DNA from: an uncultured Eisenbergiella sp.
GTDB taxonomy: Bacteria > Bacillota > Clostridia > Lachnospirales > Lachnospiraceae
Length of the DNA stretch: 57,642 nucleotides
Assembly: GCA_910585455.1 (NCBI GenBank)
Contig: CAJUEL010000031.1
Location: forward strand, 1 to 57,642
Direction of reading: 5' to 3'
The notes under the pieces are model-generated. The model was not told the DNA's origin, did no database searches, and was given only the letters and a program-made list of their open reading frames with translations. A program made the translations under genes and the position numbers. Shown piece by piece: positions 42,772 through 51,608 of the stretch. How positions within the stretch are numbered: the first letter of the stretch is position 1; each line of letters opens with the position of its first letter.

Positions 42772-43820
42772 AAAAGCACACATTGGCGATGGTCGGCTTC
42801 GGCGGTATGGCGGGCTGGCATTATGATCTGATTGAAAAGATAGATGACCTGACTGTAGCGGGCATCTGGGATATTAAGGAAGAGCGCCGGGAATATGCGC
42901 GTTCCTGCGGCATCCATGTATATGAGAGCCAGGAGGATCTTCTGGCGGATGAAAATGTGGATATCGTGCTGGTGGCAACGCCGAATGACGTGCATAAGAG
43001 CATTGCGATTGCGGCTATGGCGGCGGGGAAAAACGTGGTTTCCGAAAAACCCGTCACGCTCTGCTCCGCAGACCTTGCGGAGATGATCGACGCTTCCAAA
43101 AAATATGGCAGGTTTTTGACCGTGCATCAGAACCGCCGCTGGGACGAGGATTTCCTCACGGTGAAAAAGGTGCTGGAGGAAGGTTCTCTTGGCGAGGTGT
43201 TCCGTCTGGAATCCAGAGTACACGGTTCCCGGGGCATACCGGGAGACTGGCGGCAGGAGAAGGAGCACGGCGGCGGCATGGTGCTGGACTGGGGTGTGCA
43301 TCTTCTGGACCAGGCGCTCATGATGTTCCCCGGCGTCGCGCTGGAAACGGTGTATGCCACGCTGACGAATGTGACCAACCAGCTGGTGGACGACGGCTTT
43401 TCCGCTGATCTGGGATTTGCCAACGGTATTCATATGCTGGTGGAAGTAGGAACGAGCAATTTCATCAATCTGCCCCGCTGGTATGTGCTGGGAACGGATG
43501 GCACGGCGATGATCGAGGACTGGGGAACGGATCTGAAAATCGTGCGCGCCCGGGGCGTGGACGAAGAGGATGTGGTTCCTGTACGGACGGCGGCAGGGCT
43601 GACCAAGACGATGGCGCCCAGAAGGGACGACAGCATTTTCAAAGAGGAACGCCCTGAGGAAAAGAGCGATATCAGGGAATTTTATCAGAATGTCATGGCA
43701 GTGCTGGAAGGACGGGAAGAGAGCCGGATTCAGCTGGATGAGGTTGCCCGTGTCATGCGCCTGATGGAAGCCATTTTTGAATCCGCACAAAAGAAGCAGG
43801 TGATCCGGTTTGAGGGATGA
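42768..43820 (+). CDS. Gfo/Idh/MocA-family oxidoreductase (first)
   Basis: 350-residue NAD(P)-dependent sugar dehydrogenase. Rossmann motif MVGFGGMAGWH at 8-18, catalytic-region EKPV near residue 90, and the conserved GGGMVLDWGVHLLD (about 166-179) of the C-terminal domain. Members oxidise or reduce C2 or C3 of sugars, cyclitols and glycosides. Start overlaps the preceding TIM-barrel gene by four bases (ATGA). Paired with 41800; an analogous pair follows at 43890/44682. Confidence 0.9.
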   Translation: MKKHTLAMVGFGGMAGWHYDLIEKIDDLTVAGIWDIKEERREYARSCGIHVYESQEDLLADENVDIVLVATPNDVHKSIAIAAMAAGKNVVSEKPVTLCSADLAEMIDASKKYGRFLTVHQNRRWDEDFLTVKKVLEEGSLGEVFRLESRVHGSRGIPGDWRQEKEHGGGMVLDWGVHLLDQALMMFPGVALETVYATLTNVTNQLVDDGFSADLGFANGIHMLVEVGTSNFINLPRWYVLGTDGTAMIEDWGTDLKIVRARGVDEEDVVPVRTAAGLTKTMAPRRDDSIFKEERPEEKSDIREFYQNVMAVLEGREESRIQLDEVARVMRLMEAIFESAQKKQVIRFEG

Positions 43821-43889
43821 GCCCTGCGCCGGTTTGATTACTGTGAGAGGATTTGGACAGTCCGCATGGGCGGACGGATGGGAGTCAGG

Positions 43890-44651
43890 ATGAGATTACC
43901 GATTGCGGCGCAGGTGTATTCCCTGCGCGATGAGGCGGCAGCCGATTTTGAGAAGACAATGGAAGCGCTCGCCCGGATGGGCTATGACGGGGTGGAGCTG
44001 GCAGGACTTTATGGAAAGACCGCAAAGGATATCCGTGCCTGTCTGGATCGGACCGGTTTAAGGGCGATCAGCGCCCATGTTCCCTATGAAGCGCTGGCAG
44101 AAGATACAGAAAGGACGGTGCAGACCTGTCAGGAGATCGGCTGTAAGTTTGTGGCGATTCCGGGCCTTTCAAAGGAGGACTGGTACGGCGGAAGCAGGTA
44201 TGCCAAAACGGTGCAAAACATCGCCAGAATATCCGAAGCCTGTACAAAAGCCGGTATCAGCCTTTTGTATCACAACCATGATCACGAATTTGCCAAAACG
44301 CCTGCGGGCGTTTATGAGCTGGACGCTTTTTATGGGGATATTCCGGCGTCGGATATCCAGACGCAGCTCGATTTATGCTGGGTGAAGGTGGGCGGCGCGG
44401 ATCCGGTTGCATATCTGCACAAATACAGCGGACGCTGTCCTCTTGTACATGTGAAGGATTACATTTACAGGGATGGGGAAGTGCTGCAGGTGGCGGCAGG
44501 GGACGGTGAGGTCGGACTGGAAGCGCTGGCGGCCGCCTCCATAAAGAGCGGTGCAGAGTGGTTCGTGATCGAGCAGGACGATCATCCCTTTGAAACGCCG
44601 ATGGCGAACATGGAAAAGAGCCTGCGGCAATTAAAGAAATGTCTGGGATAA
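43890..44651 (+). CDS. sugar phosphate isomerase/epimerase-type TIM barrel (second)
   Basis: 253 residues of the same fold as the 41800 product but shorter and clearly distinct. Landmarks: PIAAQVYSLRDEAAADFEK, LLYHNHDHEF, QLDLCWVKVGGADP, LVHVKDY and FVIEQDDH, giving the Glu/Asp/His metal set with an extra His pair. The QVYSLRD beginning is frequent in members linked to Gfo/Idh genes. ATG 43890 is preferred over 43866 because GGGAGTCAGG lies before it and homologous proteins start near MRLPIAAQ. Part of the same operon, 69 bases after the first dehydrogenase. Confidence 0.87.
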   Translation: MRLPIAAQVYSLRDEAAADFEKTMEALARMGYDGVELAGLYGKTAKDIRACLDRTGLRAISAHVPYEALAEDTERTVQTCQEIGCKFVAIPGLSKEDWYGGSRYAKTVQNIARISEACTKAGISLLYHNHDHEFAKTPAGVYELDAFYGDIPASDIQTQLDLCWVKVGGADPVAYLHKYSGRCPLVHVKDYIYRDGEVLQVAAGDGEVGLEALAAASIKSGAEWFVIEQDDHPFETPMANMEKSLRQLKKCLG

Positions 44652-44681
44652 AAGAAAACGGTAGAATGGAGAGAAAATATC

Positions 44682-45758
44682 ATGAAAACATTAAAAGTCG
44701 GTATTGTCGGCTGTGGCGGCATCGCGAACGGAAAGCATCTGCCTGCCATGAAAAGAAACGGCAATTTTGAGATCATCGCTTTCTGTGACCTGATCGCAGA
44801 GCGCGCCGAGAAAGCGAAGAAAGAGTACGGCACAGAGGATGCCAGGGTTTATACGGATTATCAGGAGCTGATCAAGGAGGAGCTGGACGCCGTTTATGTG
44901 CTGACTCCCAACAGCGTCCATGCGCCCGTGGCAATTGCGGCGATGAAGGCGGGAAAGAACGTCATGTGTGAGAAGCCCATGGCGAAGACCTTCGCGGAAG
45001 CGAAGGAGATGGTGCAGACCGCAAAGGAAACCGGAAAGATCCTGACCATCGGCTATCAGAACCGGTACAGAGGGGATTCCCTGTATCTGAAAAAGGCCTG
45101 TGAGAACGGCGATCTGGGTGAGGTTTACTATGCGAAGGCACATGCGATCCGCAGAAGAGCGGTTCCCACCTGGGGCGTTTTTCTGGATGCTGAGAAGCAG
45201 GGCGGCGGTCCGTTGATCGACATCGGCACCCATGCGCTGGATCTGACCCTTTGGATGATGGATAACTATGAGCCCGAGTCCGTGACCGGTTCCGTGTTCC
45301 GCAAGCTGGCGGATCAGAAGGATACCGGAAATGCATGGGGCGACTGGGATCCGGAAATCTTTACGGTTGAGGATTCCGCATTCGGCTTTATCAAGATGAA
45401 AAACGGCGCGACCATCACCCTGGAGTCCTCCTGGGCGTTGAACAGTCTGGATGTGGATGAAGCCAAAACCAGCCTGTGCGGCACAAAGGCTGGCGCGGAT
45501 ATGAAGGACGGATTGCGCATCAACCGCGTACAGTACGGCAGACAGTGTGTGGAGAAGCCGGCTTTGGATGCGGGCGGCGTGGCGTTTTATGACGGTTCCT
45601 CCGAAAGACCGGAAGACATCGAGCAGAAGATTTTCTATGAAGCGGTTGCAGAGGGCAAGCCGCTGACCGTTAAGCCCGAGCAGGCGATGGTGGTGACGCA
45701 GATTCTGGAGGCGATCTACGAATCCGCAAAGACAGGAAAGACCGTATATTTTGACTGA
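44682..45758 (+). CDS. Gfo/Idh/MocA-family oxidoreductase (second)
   Basis: 358 residues. Rossmann motif GIVGCGGIANGKH (7-19), CEKPMAKT near residue 92, IGYQNRYRG and GGGPLIDIGTHALDLTLW in the C-terminal domain. It differs from the 42768 enzyme in length and in the active-site region, so the two probably catalyse different steps (for instance oxidation of one sugar and reduction of a product, which would recycle the cofactor). GGAGAGAAAAT precedes the start. Thirty bases after the second TIM-barrel gene. Confidence 0.9.
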   Translation: MKTLKVGIVGCGGIANGKHLPAMKRNGNFEIIAFCDLIAERAEKAKKEYGTEDARVYTDYQELIKEELDAVYVLTPNSVHAPVAIAAMKAGKNVMCEKPMAKTFAEAKEMVQTAKETGKILTIGYQNRYRGDSLYLKKACENGDLGEVYYAKAHAIRRRAVPTWGVFLDAEKQGGGPLIDIGTHALDLTLWMMDNYEPESVTGSVFRKLADQKDTGNAWGDWDPEIFTVEDSAFGFIKMKNGATITLESSWALNSLDVDEAKTSLCGTKAGADMKDGLRINRVQYGRQCVEKPALDAGGVAFYDGSSERPEDIEQKIFYEAVAEGKPLTVKPEQAMVVTQILEAIYESAKTGKTVYFD

Positions 45759-45778
45759 GAAAAGGATGGGGTAAAAAT

Positions 45779-46555
45779 ATGAAGCTGGGTATTATCTCCT
45801 GGATCAATGAAGAGGATTTCAGAAAGGTTAAGGAAAAAGGGCTCTCCTTTGTGGAGCTGGATGTGAATGACCGGGCGGAGGAATTCCTCGCCCATGTGGA
45901 TGATGTCAAGGGCTACAGCGAAAAATATGACCTGCCCGTGCAGGCGATCGGACGCTGGGGGAGCGACCGCATCAGCAAGGACGGCATCTGTGAAGAAGAG
46001 CTGGCGCTGGAGTGCCGTCTGATCGATGCTGCCGCAAAGCTTGGCTGCACGATCTACATCACAGGCTGCAACTTTGTAAAGGAGCTTTCCTATTATGAGA
46101 ACTGCGGTCTTGCGATTTCCTACTTTGAAAAGCTGATCGCATACGGCAAAGAAAAGGGCGTCCGGATCGCTACCTACAACTGCAGATGGAACAGCTTTGT
46201 CTGCGATCCTATGGCATTCACCATGATCCACGGATATTTAAAGGATCTGTATATCAAATATGACACCTCCCACTGCATCTATGCGGGCGGAGATTATCTG
46301 CAGGAGGCCAGGGACTGGGGCGATCGTTTCATCCATGTCCATATCAAGGGAGCGCTCACCATTGAAGGAAAACGCTTCGATGATCCGCCGGCAGGGCTGG
46401 ATATGACCAACTGGGGCGCGTTTATGGCGATTCTGCATGCGAAAGGTTACAATGAGGGCCTGAGCATCGAGCCGCACTCCGAAAACTGGAGAGGTGAGTT
46501 GGGTGACAGAGGCGTGGATTATACGATTGAATATATCCGGAAGCTGATGCTGTAA
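45779..46555 (+). CDS. sugar phosphate isomerase/epimerase-type TIM barrel (third)
   Basis: 258 residues, third TIM-barrel of the operon: MKLGIISWINEEDF at the start, then KYDTSHCIYAGGD (Asp/His), FIHVHIKGAL (His) and SIEPHSENW (Glu) as metal ligands. A Cys/Arg stretch TYNCRWNSF replaces the usual Glu-containing strand, so its metal site or reaction may differ from the other two. AAAGGATGGGG precedes the ATG. Last gene of the set, closed by the terminator at 46573. Confidence 0.86.
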   Translation: MKLGIISWINEEDFRKVKEKGLSFVELDVNDRAEEFLAHVDDVKGYSEKYDLPVQAIGRWGSDRISKDGICEEELALECRLIDAAAKLGCTIYITGCNFVKELSYYENCGLAISYFEKLIAYGKEKGVRIATYNCRWNSFVCDPMAFTMIHGYLKDLYIKYDTSHCIYAGGDYLQEARDWGDRFIHVHIKGALTIEGKRFDDPPAGLDMTNWGAFMAILHAKGYNEGLSIEPHSENWRGELGDRGVDYTIEYIRKLML

Positions 46556-46572
46556 AAACAAATGAAACGGAG

Positions 46573-46605
46573 AGAGGGAGGCGGAGAGCCTCCCTCTTTT
46601 TCTTC
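46573..46605 (+). terminator. terminator of the sugar operon
   Basis: AGAGGGAGGC (46573-46582) pairs with GCCTCCCTCT (46588-46597), loop GGAGA, followed by TTTTCTTCT. Confidence 0.88.
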
Positions 46606-46654
46606 TGATCAAACGCTTATTACCTGCTTTTTCGGTTAATATGATAAAAAAAGC

Positions 46655-46683
46655 TTTTCCTGAAAAAATATTGGTGGTATAAT
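46655..46683 (+). promoter_or_regulatory. promoter of ilvE
   Basis: Perfect -10 TATAAT (46678-46683) with extended TGG, 17 bases from a weak -35 TTTTCC (46655-46660). The leader of about 70 bases is too short for a T-box. Confidence 0.65.
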
Positions 46684-46758
46684 GTTCGGAAAGGGCAGAG
46701 GAAAAGTGTTGCAGAAGCCAATCTGCCAAATCCATACCATACAAAGAGGAGCAAAAAA

Positions 46759-47784
46759 ATGGAAAAGAAAAATCTCGACTGGGGAAATCTGGGCTTTGGT
46801 TATATGCCCACGGATTACCGATATGTATCGAATTATAAGGACGGCGCCTGGGAAGAGGGCGGCCTGACGGCAGACCCCAATATTACCTTAAGCGAATGCG
46901 CGGGCATTTTCCACTATTGTCAGGAAATCTTTGAGGGGCTTAAGGCATATACCACAGAGGACGGTCATATCGTCACATTCCGTCCCGACTTAAACGCAAA
47001 GCGCATGGTGGACAGCGCAGTGCGCCTGGAGATGCCTCCTTTTCCGGAAGAGAAATTTTTGGATGCGGTAGATCAGGTGGTGCGTGCAAATGAAGCCTGG
47101 GTGCCTCCCTATGGCAGCGGCGCGACCTTATATATCCGTCCTTACATGATCGCTACCTCCAACGTAATCGGTGTAAAGCCGGCAGAGGGCTATCAGTTCC
47201 GTATGTTTGTCACGCCGGTTGGTCCTTACTTCAAAGGCGGCGTGAAGCCCTTAACGATCTGTGTCAGCGATTTTGACAGAGCGGCGCCCCACGGGACGGG
47301 ACATATCAAGGCGGGCTTAAACTATGCCATGAGTCTGCATGCCTACGTGACGGCGCACAACAACGGATTTGATGAGAACATGTTCCCGGATTCCGCGACC
47401 AGAACCTATGTGGAAGAGACAGGCGGCGCTAATTTCCTGTTTGTGGATAAGGATGGCGGTATCGTAATTCCCAAATCAGACAGCATTCTTCCTTCCATCA
47501 CAAGACGTTCTCTGACAGTGGTGGCGAGAGATATCCTGGGGCTTACCGTGACAGAACGTCCGGTGAAGATTGCAGAGCTGGGCGATTTTGCAGAATGCGG
47601 CGTGTGCGGCACAGCGGCAGTCATCTGTCCGGTAGGAAAGGTGGTTGACCACGGAAAGGAGATTTGCTTCCCCAGCGGCATGGACAAAATGGGACCGGTG
47701 GTGCAGAAGCTTTATGATACCCTGACCGGCATTCAGATGGGCAGAATCGAAGGTCCCGAGGGCTGGATTCATACCATTTTATAA
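46759..47784 (+). CDS. ilvE: branched-chain amino acid aminotransferase
   Basis: PLP-dependent class IV transaminase for the last step of valine, leucine and isoleucine synthesis. 341 residues; PLP Lys184 in HIKAGLNYA, FEGLKAYTTEDG near the N-terminus, VEETGGANFLFV and the phosphate-binding CGTAAVICPV. Matches the roughly 340-residue eukaryote-like/Gram-positive form. AGAGGAG precedes the start. It completes, with ilvBNC and leuCD, much of the branched-chain pathway in this window, but as a separate single-gene unit. Confidence 0.94.
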   Translation: MEKKNLDWGNLGFGYMPTDYRYVSNYKDGAWEEGGLTADPNITLSECAGIFHYCQEIFEGLKAYTTEDGHIVTFRPDLNAKRMVDSAVRLEMPPFPEEKFLDAVDQVVRANEAWVPPYGSGATLYIRPYMIATSNVIGVKPAEGYQFRMFVTPVGPYFKGGVKPLTICVSDFDRAAPHGTGHIKAGLNYAMSLHAYVTAHNNGFDENMFPDSATRTYVEETGGANFLFVDKDGGIVIPKSDSILPSITRRSLTVVARDILGLTVTERPVKIAELGDFAECGVCGTAAVICPVGKVVDHGKEICFPSGMDKMGPVVQKLYDTLTGIQMGRIEGPEGWIHTIL

Positions 47785-47926
47785 ATCGGAAAATACAGGC
47801 ATCATATAGACTTTGACAGGGGCAGCTCTGCAGATCGTCAGGGAACGACCGGCAGGGCTGTATGTCTTTCAGGAAAAAGGAGAAGGGTTCAGCGCTGTCT
47901 GGACTGCTGCGTAAAAAGGAGAAGGT

Positions 47927-49630
47927 ATGGAAAATTTTACATTTGATACGATGGAATATGTGCGCCCGGATTATGCGCATATGAAGAATGTCTGGGAGGA
48001 AGCGACGAAGGACATCCAAAACGCGAAGGAATATGCGGATGTGAAAGCGGCGATGAAGCGGGTGGAAGAGGAAAATTCCCATCTGATCACGATGAATTCC
48101 ATCTGCAGCATCCGCAATACCTTAAATACGACGGATGAATTTTATGAAAAGGAGCTGGAATATAATCAGACGACCTATCCTACCGTCATGGAAACAGAAA
48201 TCGAATACGAACGGGCGGTGCTGGAAAGCGCCTTTGCACAGGATGTGGAAAAGGAGTATGGAAAGGAAATTCTGTTAAATTACCAGCAGGATCTGGACAG
48301 CTTCAATCCGGCGCTGGTGCCCTTCATGCAGAAAGAAGCGGAGCTGACCACCCGCTATCAGAAGCTGATGGCGACCGCCCAGATACCCTTCCGGGGAGAA
48401 ACCTATAATCTGTATGGCATTCAGAAGTTTTTTGAAAATCCGGACCGCAGTGTGCGCAGGGAAGCCTTTGCGGCATATTCCGATTTTTACCACGGGAACG
48501 AGGAAGAGCTGGAGGACATTTTTGCACAGCTTGTGGCGTTGCGCAATGAAATGGGCAAGGCGCTGGGTGATGAGAATTTTATTCCCCTCGGGTACAAGCA
48601 GCAGGGAAGGCGGGATTACGGACAGAAGGAAGTGGAAGCGTTCCGCAAACAGGTGCTGGAAGAGATCGTTCCCCTGTGTGAAAAGCTTTACCGGGCGCAG
48701 GCGAAGCGCATCGGTGTGGATGAGATCAAAGCCTTTGATGAAAAGTTCGTGTTCCCCGACGGCAATGCGGAGCCGGCAGGTGATGACGATTACATGATCG
48801 GGCAGGCGCGGCGTATGTACCATGACTTAAGCCCGGAGACGGCGCAGTTTATCGATTTTATGATTGATCATAAGCTGATGGATTTGAAGAATAAGCCCAA
48901 CAAGGCATCCACAGGCTATATGACCTTTCTGCCTGATTACATGGCGCCCTATGTGTTTTCCTGCTTTAACCATACCATTTTTGACATGCAGGTGCTCAGT
49001 CATGAGCTGGGACACGCCTTTGCGGGCTATCAGGCGATGCGCCACCAGCCCATCGCCGCTTACTATGGCGTATCCACGGATATTGCGGAAATCCATTCCA
49101 TGTCCATGGAGCAGTTCGCCTATCCTTACGCGGAGCAGTTTTTTGGCAAAGATGCGGATAAATACCGGTTCGCTCATCTGCAGGAAGCGATCACCTTCGT
49201 GCCCTTCGGCGTGGCGGTGGACGAGTTCCAGCATATCATGTATGCCAATCCGGAGCTGACGCCGAAGGAGCGCACTTATGAATGGCATAAGCTGGAAGAA
49301 AAATATATGCCCTGGCGGAAGTATGAGGATGACGAATTCATGGAGCGGGGCGGCTACTGGTATCATAAGCTGCATATTTTCCTGTACCCCTTCTACTATA
49401 TCAATTATACGCTGACCACCATCGGGGCGATGGAGTTTAAGAAGCGCTATGAGGAAAACAGGGAGGAAACCTGGAAGGATTATCTGAATCTCTGCAACGC
49501 AGGCGGCAGCTTAAGCTATCTGGAGCTGTTAAAGGTAGCGCATCTTTCCGTGCCTTTTGAAGAGGGAAGCGTGAAAAACGCAATTTCCTACGCAAAGGAG
49601 ATTTTATTAAAGGCGATCGGGGAAGCCTGA
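47927..49630 (+). CDS. M3-family oligoendopeptidase (PepF-like)
   Basis: Cytoplasmic zinc oligopeptidase that trims short peptides. 567 residues; HELGH at 359-363 (VLSHELGHAFAGYQ) with the downstream Glu of the M3 family in STDIAEIHSMSMEQF, and family landmarks EFMERGGYWYHKLHIF and FYYINYTL near the C-terminus. AAAGGAGAAGG precedes the ATG. It is somewhat shorter than PepF of lactococci (about 600) and belongs to the Clostridial M3 branch. The 142-base gap before it shows no clear promoter. Confidence 0.92.
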   Translation: MENFTFDTMEYVRPDYAHMKNVWEEATKDIQNAKEYADVKAAMKRVEEENSHLITMNSICSIRNTLNTTDEFYEKELEYNQTTYPTVMETEIEYERAVLESAFAQDVEKEYGKEILLNYQQDLDSFNPALVPFMQKEAELTTRYQKLMATAQIPFRGETYNLYGIQKFFENPDRSVRREAFAAYSDFYHGNEEELEDIFAQLVALRNEMGKALGDENFIPLGYKQQGRRDYGQKEVEAFRKQVLEEIVPLCEKLYRAQAKRIGVDEIKAFDEKFVFPDGNAEPAGDDDYMIGQARRMYHDLSPETAQFIDFMIDHKLMDLKNKPNKASTGYMTFLPDYMAPYVFSCFNHTIFDMQVLSHELGHAFAGYQAMRHQPIAAYYGVSTDIAEIHSMSMEQFAYPYAEQFFGKDADKYRFAHLQEAITFVPFGVAVDEFQHIMYANPELTPKERTYEWHKLEEKYMPWRKYEDDEFMERGGYWYHKLHIFLYPFYYINYTLTTIGAMEFKKRYEENREETWKDYLNLCNAGGSLSYLELLKVAHLSVPFEEGSVKNAISYAKEILLKAIGEA

Positions 49631-49671
49631 GACAATGGAGATGTGTGACAGGCTTTGTGGAGGTGAATGTG

Positions 49672-49971
49672 ATGGCAAGTACAATTCAAGTGAGCGTAGA
49701 TGACGACCTGAAACTGAAATCGGATATATTGTTCAGGGATTTGGGTACTGATACCAATACTGCGATCAGAATGTTTTTAATCCAGGCTGTGGCAAATAAC
49801 GGTTTTCCCTTTGAAATCAAGCGGATTACGGAAGAATCCAATCCATACGCCGCCCTGACTGAGAATGAAATTTATGAAAAACTGGATAAATCCAGAAGAC
49901 ACAGCAAAGAGGGAAAATATCATGAGGCAGGTGCGGTAGTTTCTGAGATGAGGGTAAAATATGGCTTATGA
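49672..49971 (+). CDS. RelB/DinJ-family antitoxin
   Basis: 99 residues with the ribbon-helix-helix N-terminus of the family (STIQVSVDDDLKLKSDILF and on to TAIRMFLIQAVANNGFPFEI) and a C-terminal part expected to wrap the toxin. GGAGGTG six bases upstream selects ATG 49672 over the longer frame. It overlaps the toxin gene by 11 bases. As in other type II pairs it probably represses its own promoter. It starts 41 bases after the peptidase gene and has no clear promoter of its own. Confidence 0.88.
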   Translation: MASTIQVSVDDDLKLKSDILFRDLGTDTNTAIRMFLIQAVANNGFPFEIKRITEESNPYAALTENEIYEKLDKSRRHSKEGKYHEAGAVVSEMRVKYGL

Positions 49972-50275
49972 GATTGTGGTAACAGAAGATGCCGAAGAGG
50001 ATCTGGACAGATTTATCCGCTATCTTATATTCTCAAAAAAGAATGAGCAGGCAGCTAAAAATCTGCTGGATGATTTTGAAGCGACCATACACAGTTTATC
50101 CAATGTGGCGGGAAGCCTGAAAAAATGTGATAATGCCCGTTTGAATGAACATGGCTATAGAAAAATCAGATTTCTGGAACACAGGTATTTTATGCTTTAC
50201 AGATTGGAAGGCAATACGGTTTTTATAGACAATATATTTCATGAATTGCAGGATTATGAAAACCGGACAAATTAA
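49961..50275 (+). CDS. RelE/ParE-family toxin
   Basis: 104 residues of the RelE/ParE fold: starts MAYEIVVTEDAEEDLDRFI, with the family's mid region NARLNEHGYRKIRFLEHRYF and C-terminal VFIDNIFHELQDYE. The sequence resembles the RelE/ParE members with a HELQDYE tail that inhibit translation or gyrase; which of the two is not decidable here. Overlaps the antitoxin by 11 bases. Lower G/C and an isolated position suggest a mobile module. Followed directly by a terminator shared with rarA. Confidence 0.87.
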   Translation: MAYEIVVTEDAEEDLDRFIRYLIFSKKNEQAAKNLLDDFEATIHSLSNVAGSLKKCDNARLNEHGYRKIRFLEHRYFMLYRLEGNTVFIDNIFHELQDYENRTN

Positions 50276-50287
50276 GAAAGCTTTTTG

Positions 50288-50323
50288 GTGAAACGGTTCA
50301 TTGTTTGAACCGTTTCACTTTTT
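50288..50323. terminator. terminator after the toxin gene, overlapping rarA 3' end
   Basis: Perfect 13-bp arms GTGAAACGGTTCA (50288-50300) and TGAACCGTTTCAC (50306-50318), loop TTGTT, followed by TTTTT (50319-50323). The right side lies in the last codons of rarA on the minus strand; on that strand CCAAAAAG follows the stem, so it is probably mainly a plus-strand terminator. Confidence 0.85.
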
Positions 50324-51608
50324 CCAGCTTTTCTTTGACGGCTGCCTCTGCGCCCTGGACGCCGGGGCGGTAGTATTCCTTATCCTTCAGGGAATCGGGC
50401 AGGCACTGCATGCGCGCCACCTTTTCAGCGGTATCGTGAGCGTACTGGTAGCCCTCCCCATAGTGCAGCTCCGCCATCAGCTGTGTAGGGGCATTGCGCA
50501 GGTTTAAGGGAACGGGCTGGGCCACCATGCGCTTTGCGTCCAGGCGGCATTCCTCATAGCCGGTATAGAGGGCGTTTGATTTGGGAGCCATGGACAGATA
50601 GACCACAGCATGTGCCAGATTGACGTTGCATTCGGGCATACCGATGAAATGGCATGCCTGATAAGCGCTCACTGCCACGGTCAGCGCCTGGCTGTCCGCC
50701 ATTCCCACATCCTCGCTGGCAAAGCGGATCAGGCGGCGCGCCACATAGAGCGGGTCCTCGCCTGCCTCCAGCATCCGGGAAAGCCAGTACATAGCGGCGT
50801 CCGGATCCGTATTGCGCATGGACTTGTGAAGGGCGGAGATCAGATTGTAATGTTCCTCCCCGTTTTTATCATAGAGCAGGGATTTTTTGCTGATACATTG
50901 CTCCAGGACCTCCCTGGTGACGGTGATTTTTCCGGGTGAAACCACGCCGTTGGTGATCGCCATTTCCAGTGTATTCAACGCGGACCGGGCGTCTCCGTTG
51001 GCAAAAACGGCGATTGCCCCTAACAGCTCATCCGTAATCCCGATTTCTGTATTGCCGTAGCCCTTTGGGCTGTGAATGGCATTTTGCAGCAGACTGACCA
51101 GATCGTCTGTAGAAAGCGCCTGCAGCACAAAGACCCGACAGCGGGAGAGGAGCGCGGCATTGATTTCGAAGGAAGGATTTTCCGTCGTCGCTCCGATCAA
51201 AAGGATGCTGCCCTTTTCCACATAGGGAAGAAAGGCATCCTGCTGCGCCTTGTTAAAGCGATGGATTTCGTCCACGAACAGCACGGTTTTTTGACCGAGC
51301 AGGCGGCTGTTCTCCGCCTGCGCCATGACCTCCTTGATTTCCTTGATGCCGCTGGTGACGGCGCTGAAATTGATGAAGGAGGCGTGGGTTTTCTTTGCGA
51401 TGATGTTGGCCAGCGTCGTTTTGCCCACGCCCGGCGGTCCCCAGAAAATCATGGATGCGATCTGATCCTGGTCGATCATCTGCCGCAGAAGCTTTCCCTT
51501 TCCCAGTAAATGCTCCTGCCCGGCAAATTCCTCCAGCGTTTCGGGGCGCAGCCTGCCCGCCAGCGGCATCGAAACAGCGGGCGCGTCAAAAAGTGATAGT
51601 TGTTCCAT
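50298..51608 (-). CDS. rarA: replication-associated recombination protein A (RarA/MgsA ATPase)
   Basis: AAA+ ATPase acting at stalled replication forks. 436 residues: N-terminal QLSLFD (residues 3-8) matches a sliding-clamp-binding motif; Walker A GPPGVGKT at 57-64; Walker B VLFVDEIHR; sensor 1 ATTENPSFE; the C-terminal part is the tetramerisation domain (SALHKSMRNTDPDAAMYWL and on). AGGAGACGG precedes the ATG. A degenerate GNAT gene lies directly upstream and overlaps its first 23 bases. Convergent with the RelBE pair. Confidence 0.95.
   Translation of the reverse strand: MEQLSLFDAPAVSMPLAGRLRPETLEEFAGQEHLLGKGKLLRQMIDQDQIASMIFWGPPGVGKTTLANIIAKKTHASFINFSAVTSGIKEIKEVMAQAENSRLLGQKTVLFVDEIHRFNKAQQDAFLPYVEKGSILLIGATTENPSFEINAALLSRCRVFVLQALSTDDLVSLLQNAIHSPKGYGNTEIGITDELLGAIAVFANGDARSALNTLEMAITNGVVSPGKITVTREVLEQCISKKSLLYDKNGEEHYNLISALHKSMRNTDPDAAMYWLSRMLEAGEDPLYVARRLIRFASEDVGMADSQALTVAVSAYQACHFIGMPECNVNLAHAVVYLSMAPKSNALYTGYEECRLDAKRMVAQPVPLNLRNAPTQLMAELHYGEGYQYAHDTAEKVARMQCLPDSLKDKEYYRPGVQGAEAAVKEKLEKVKRFKQ

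Noticed and set aside
42648..43790. 380-codon open frame opposite the first Gfo/Idh gene
   Set aside because: The plus-strand dehydrogenase has all family motifs and overlaps its neighbour in operon style; the antisense product has none.
40762..46555. C-glycoside deglycosidase locus (dgp-like)
   Set aside because: The TIM-barrel and Gfo/Idh types fit, but no small DUF6379-type partner subunit is encoded in the set, so this specific assignment is not supported.
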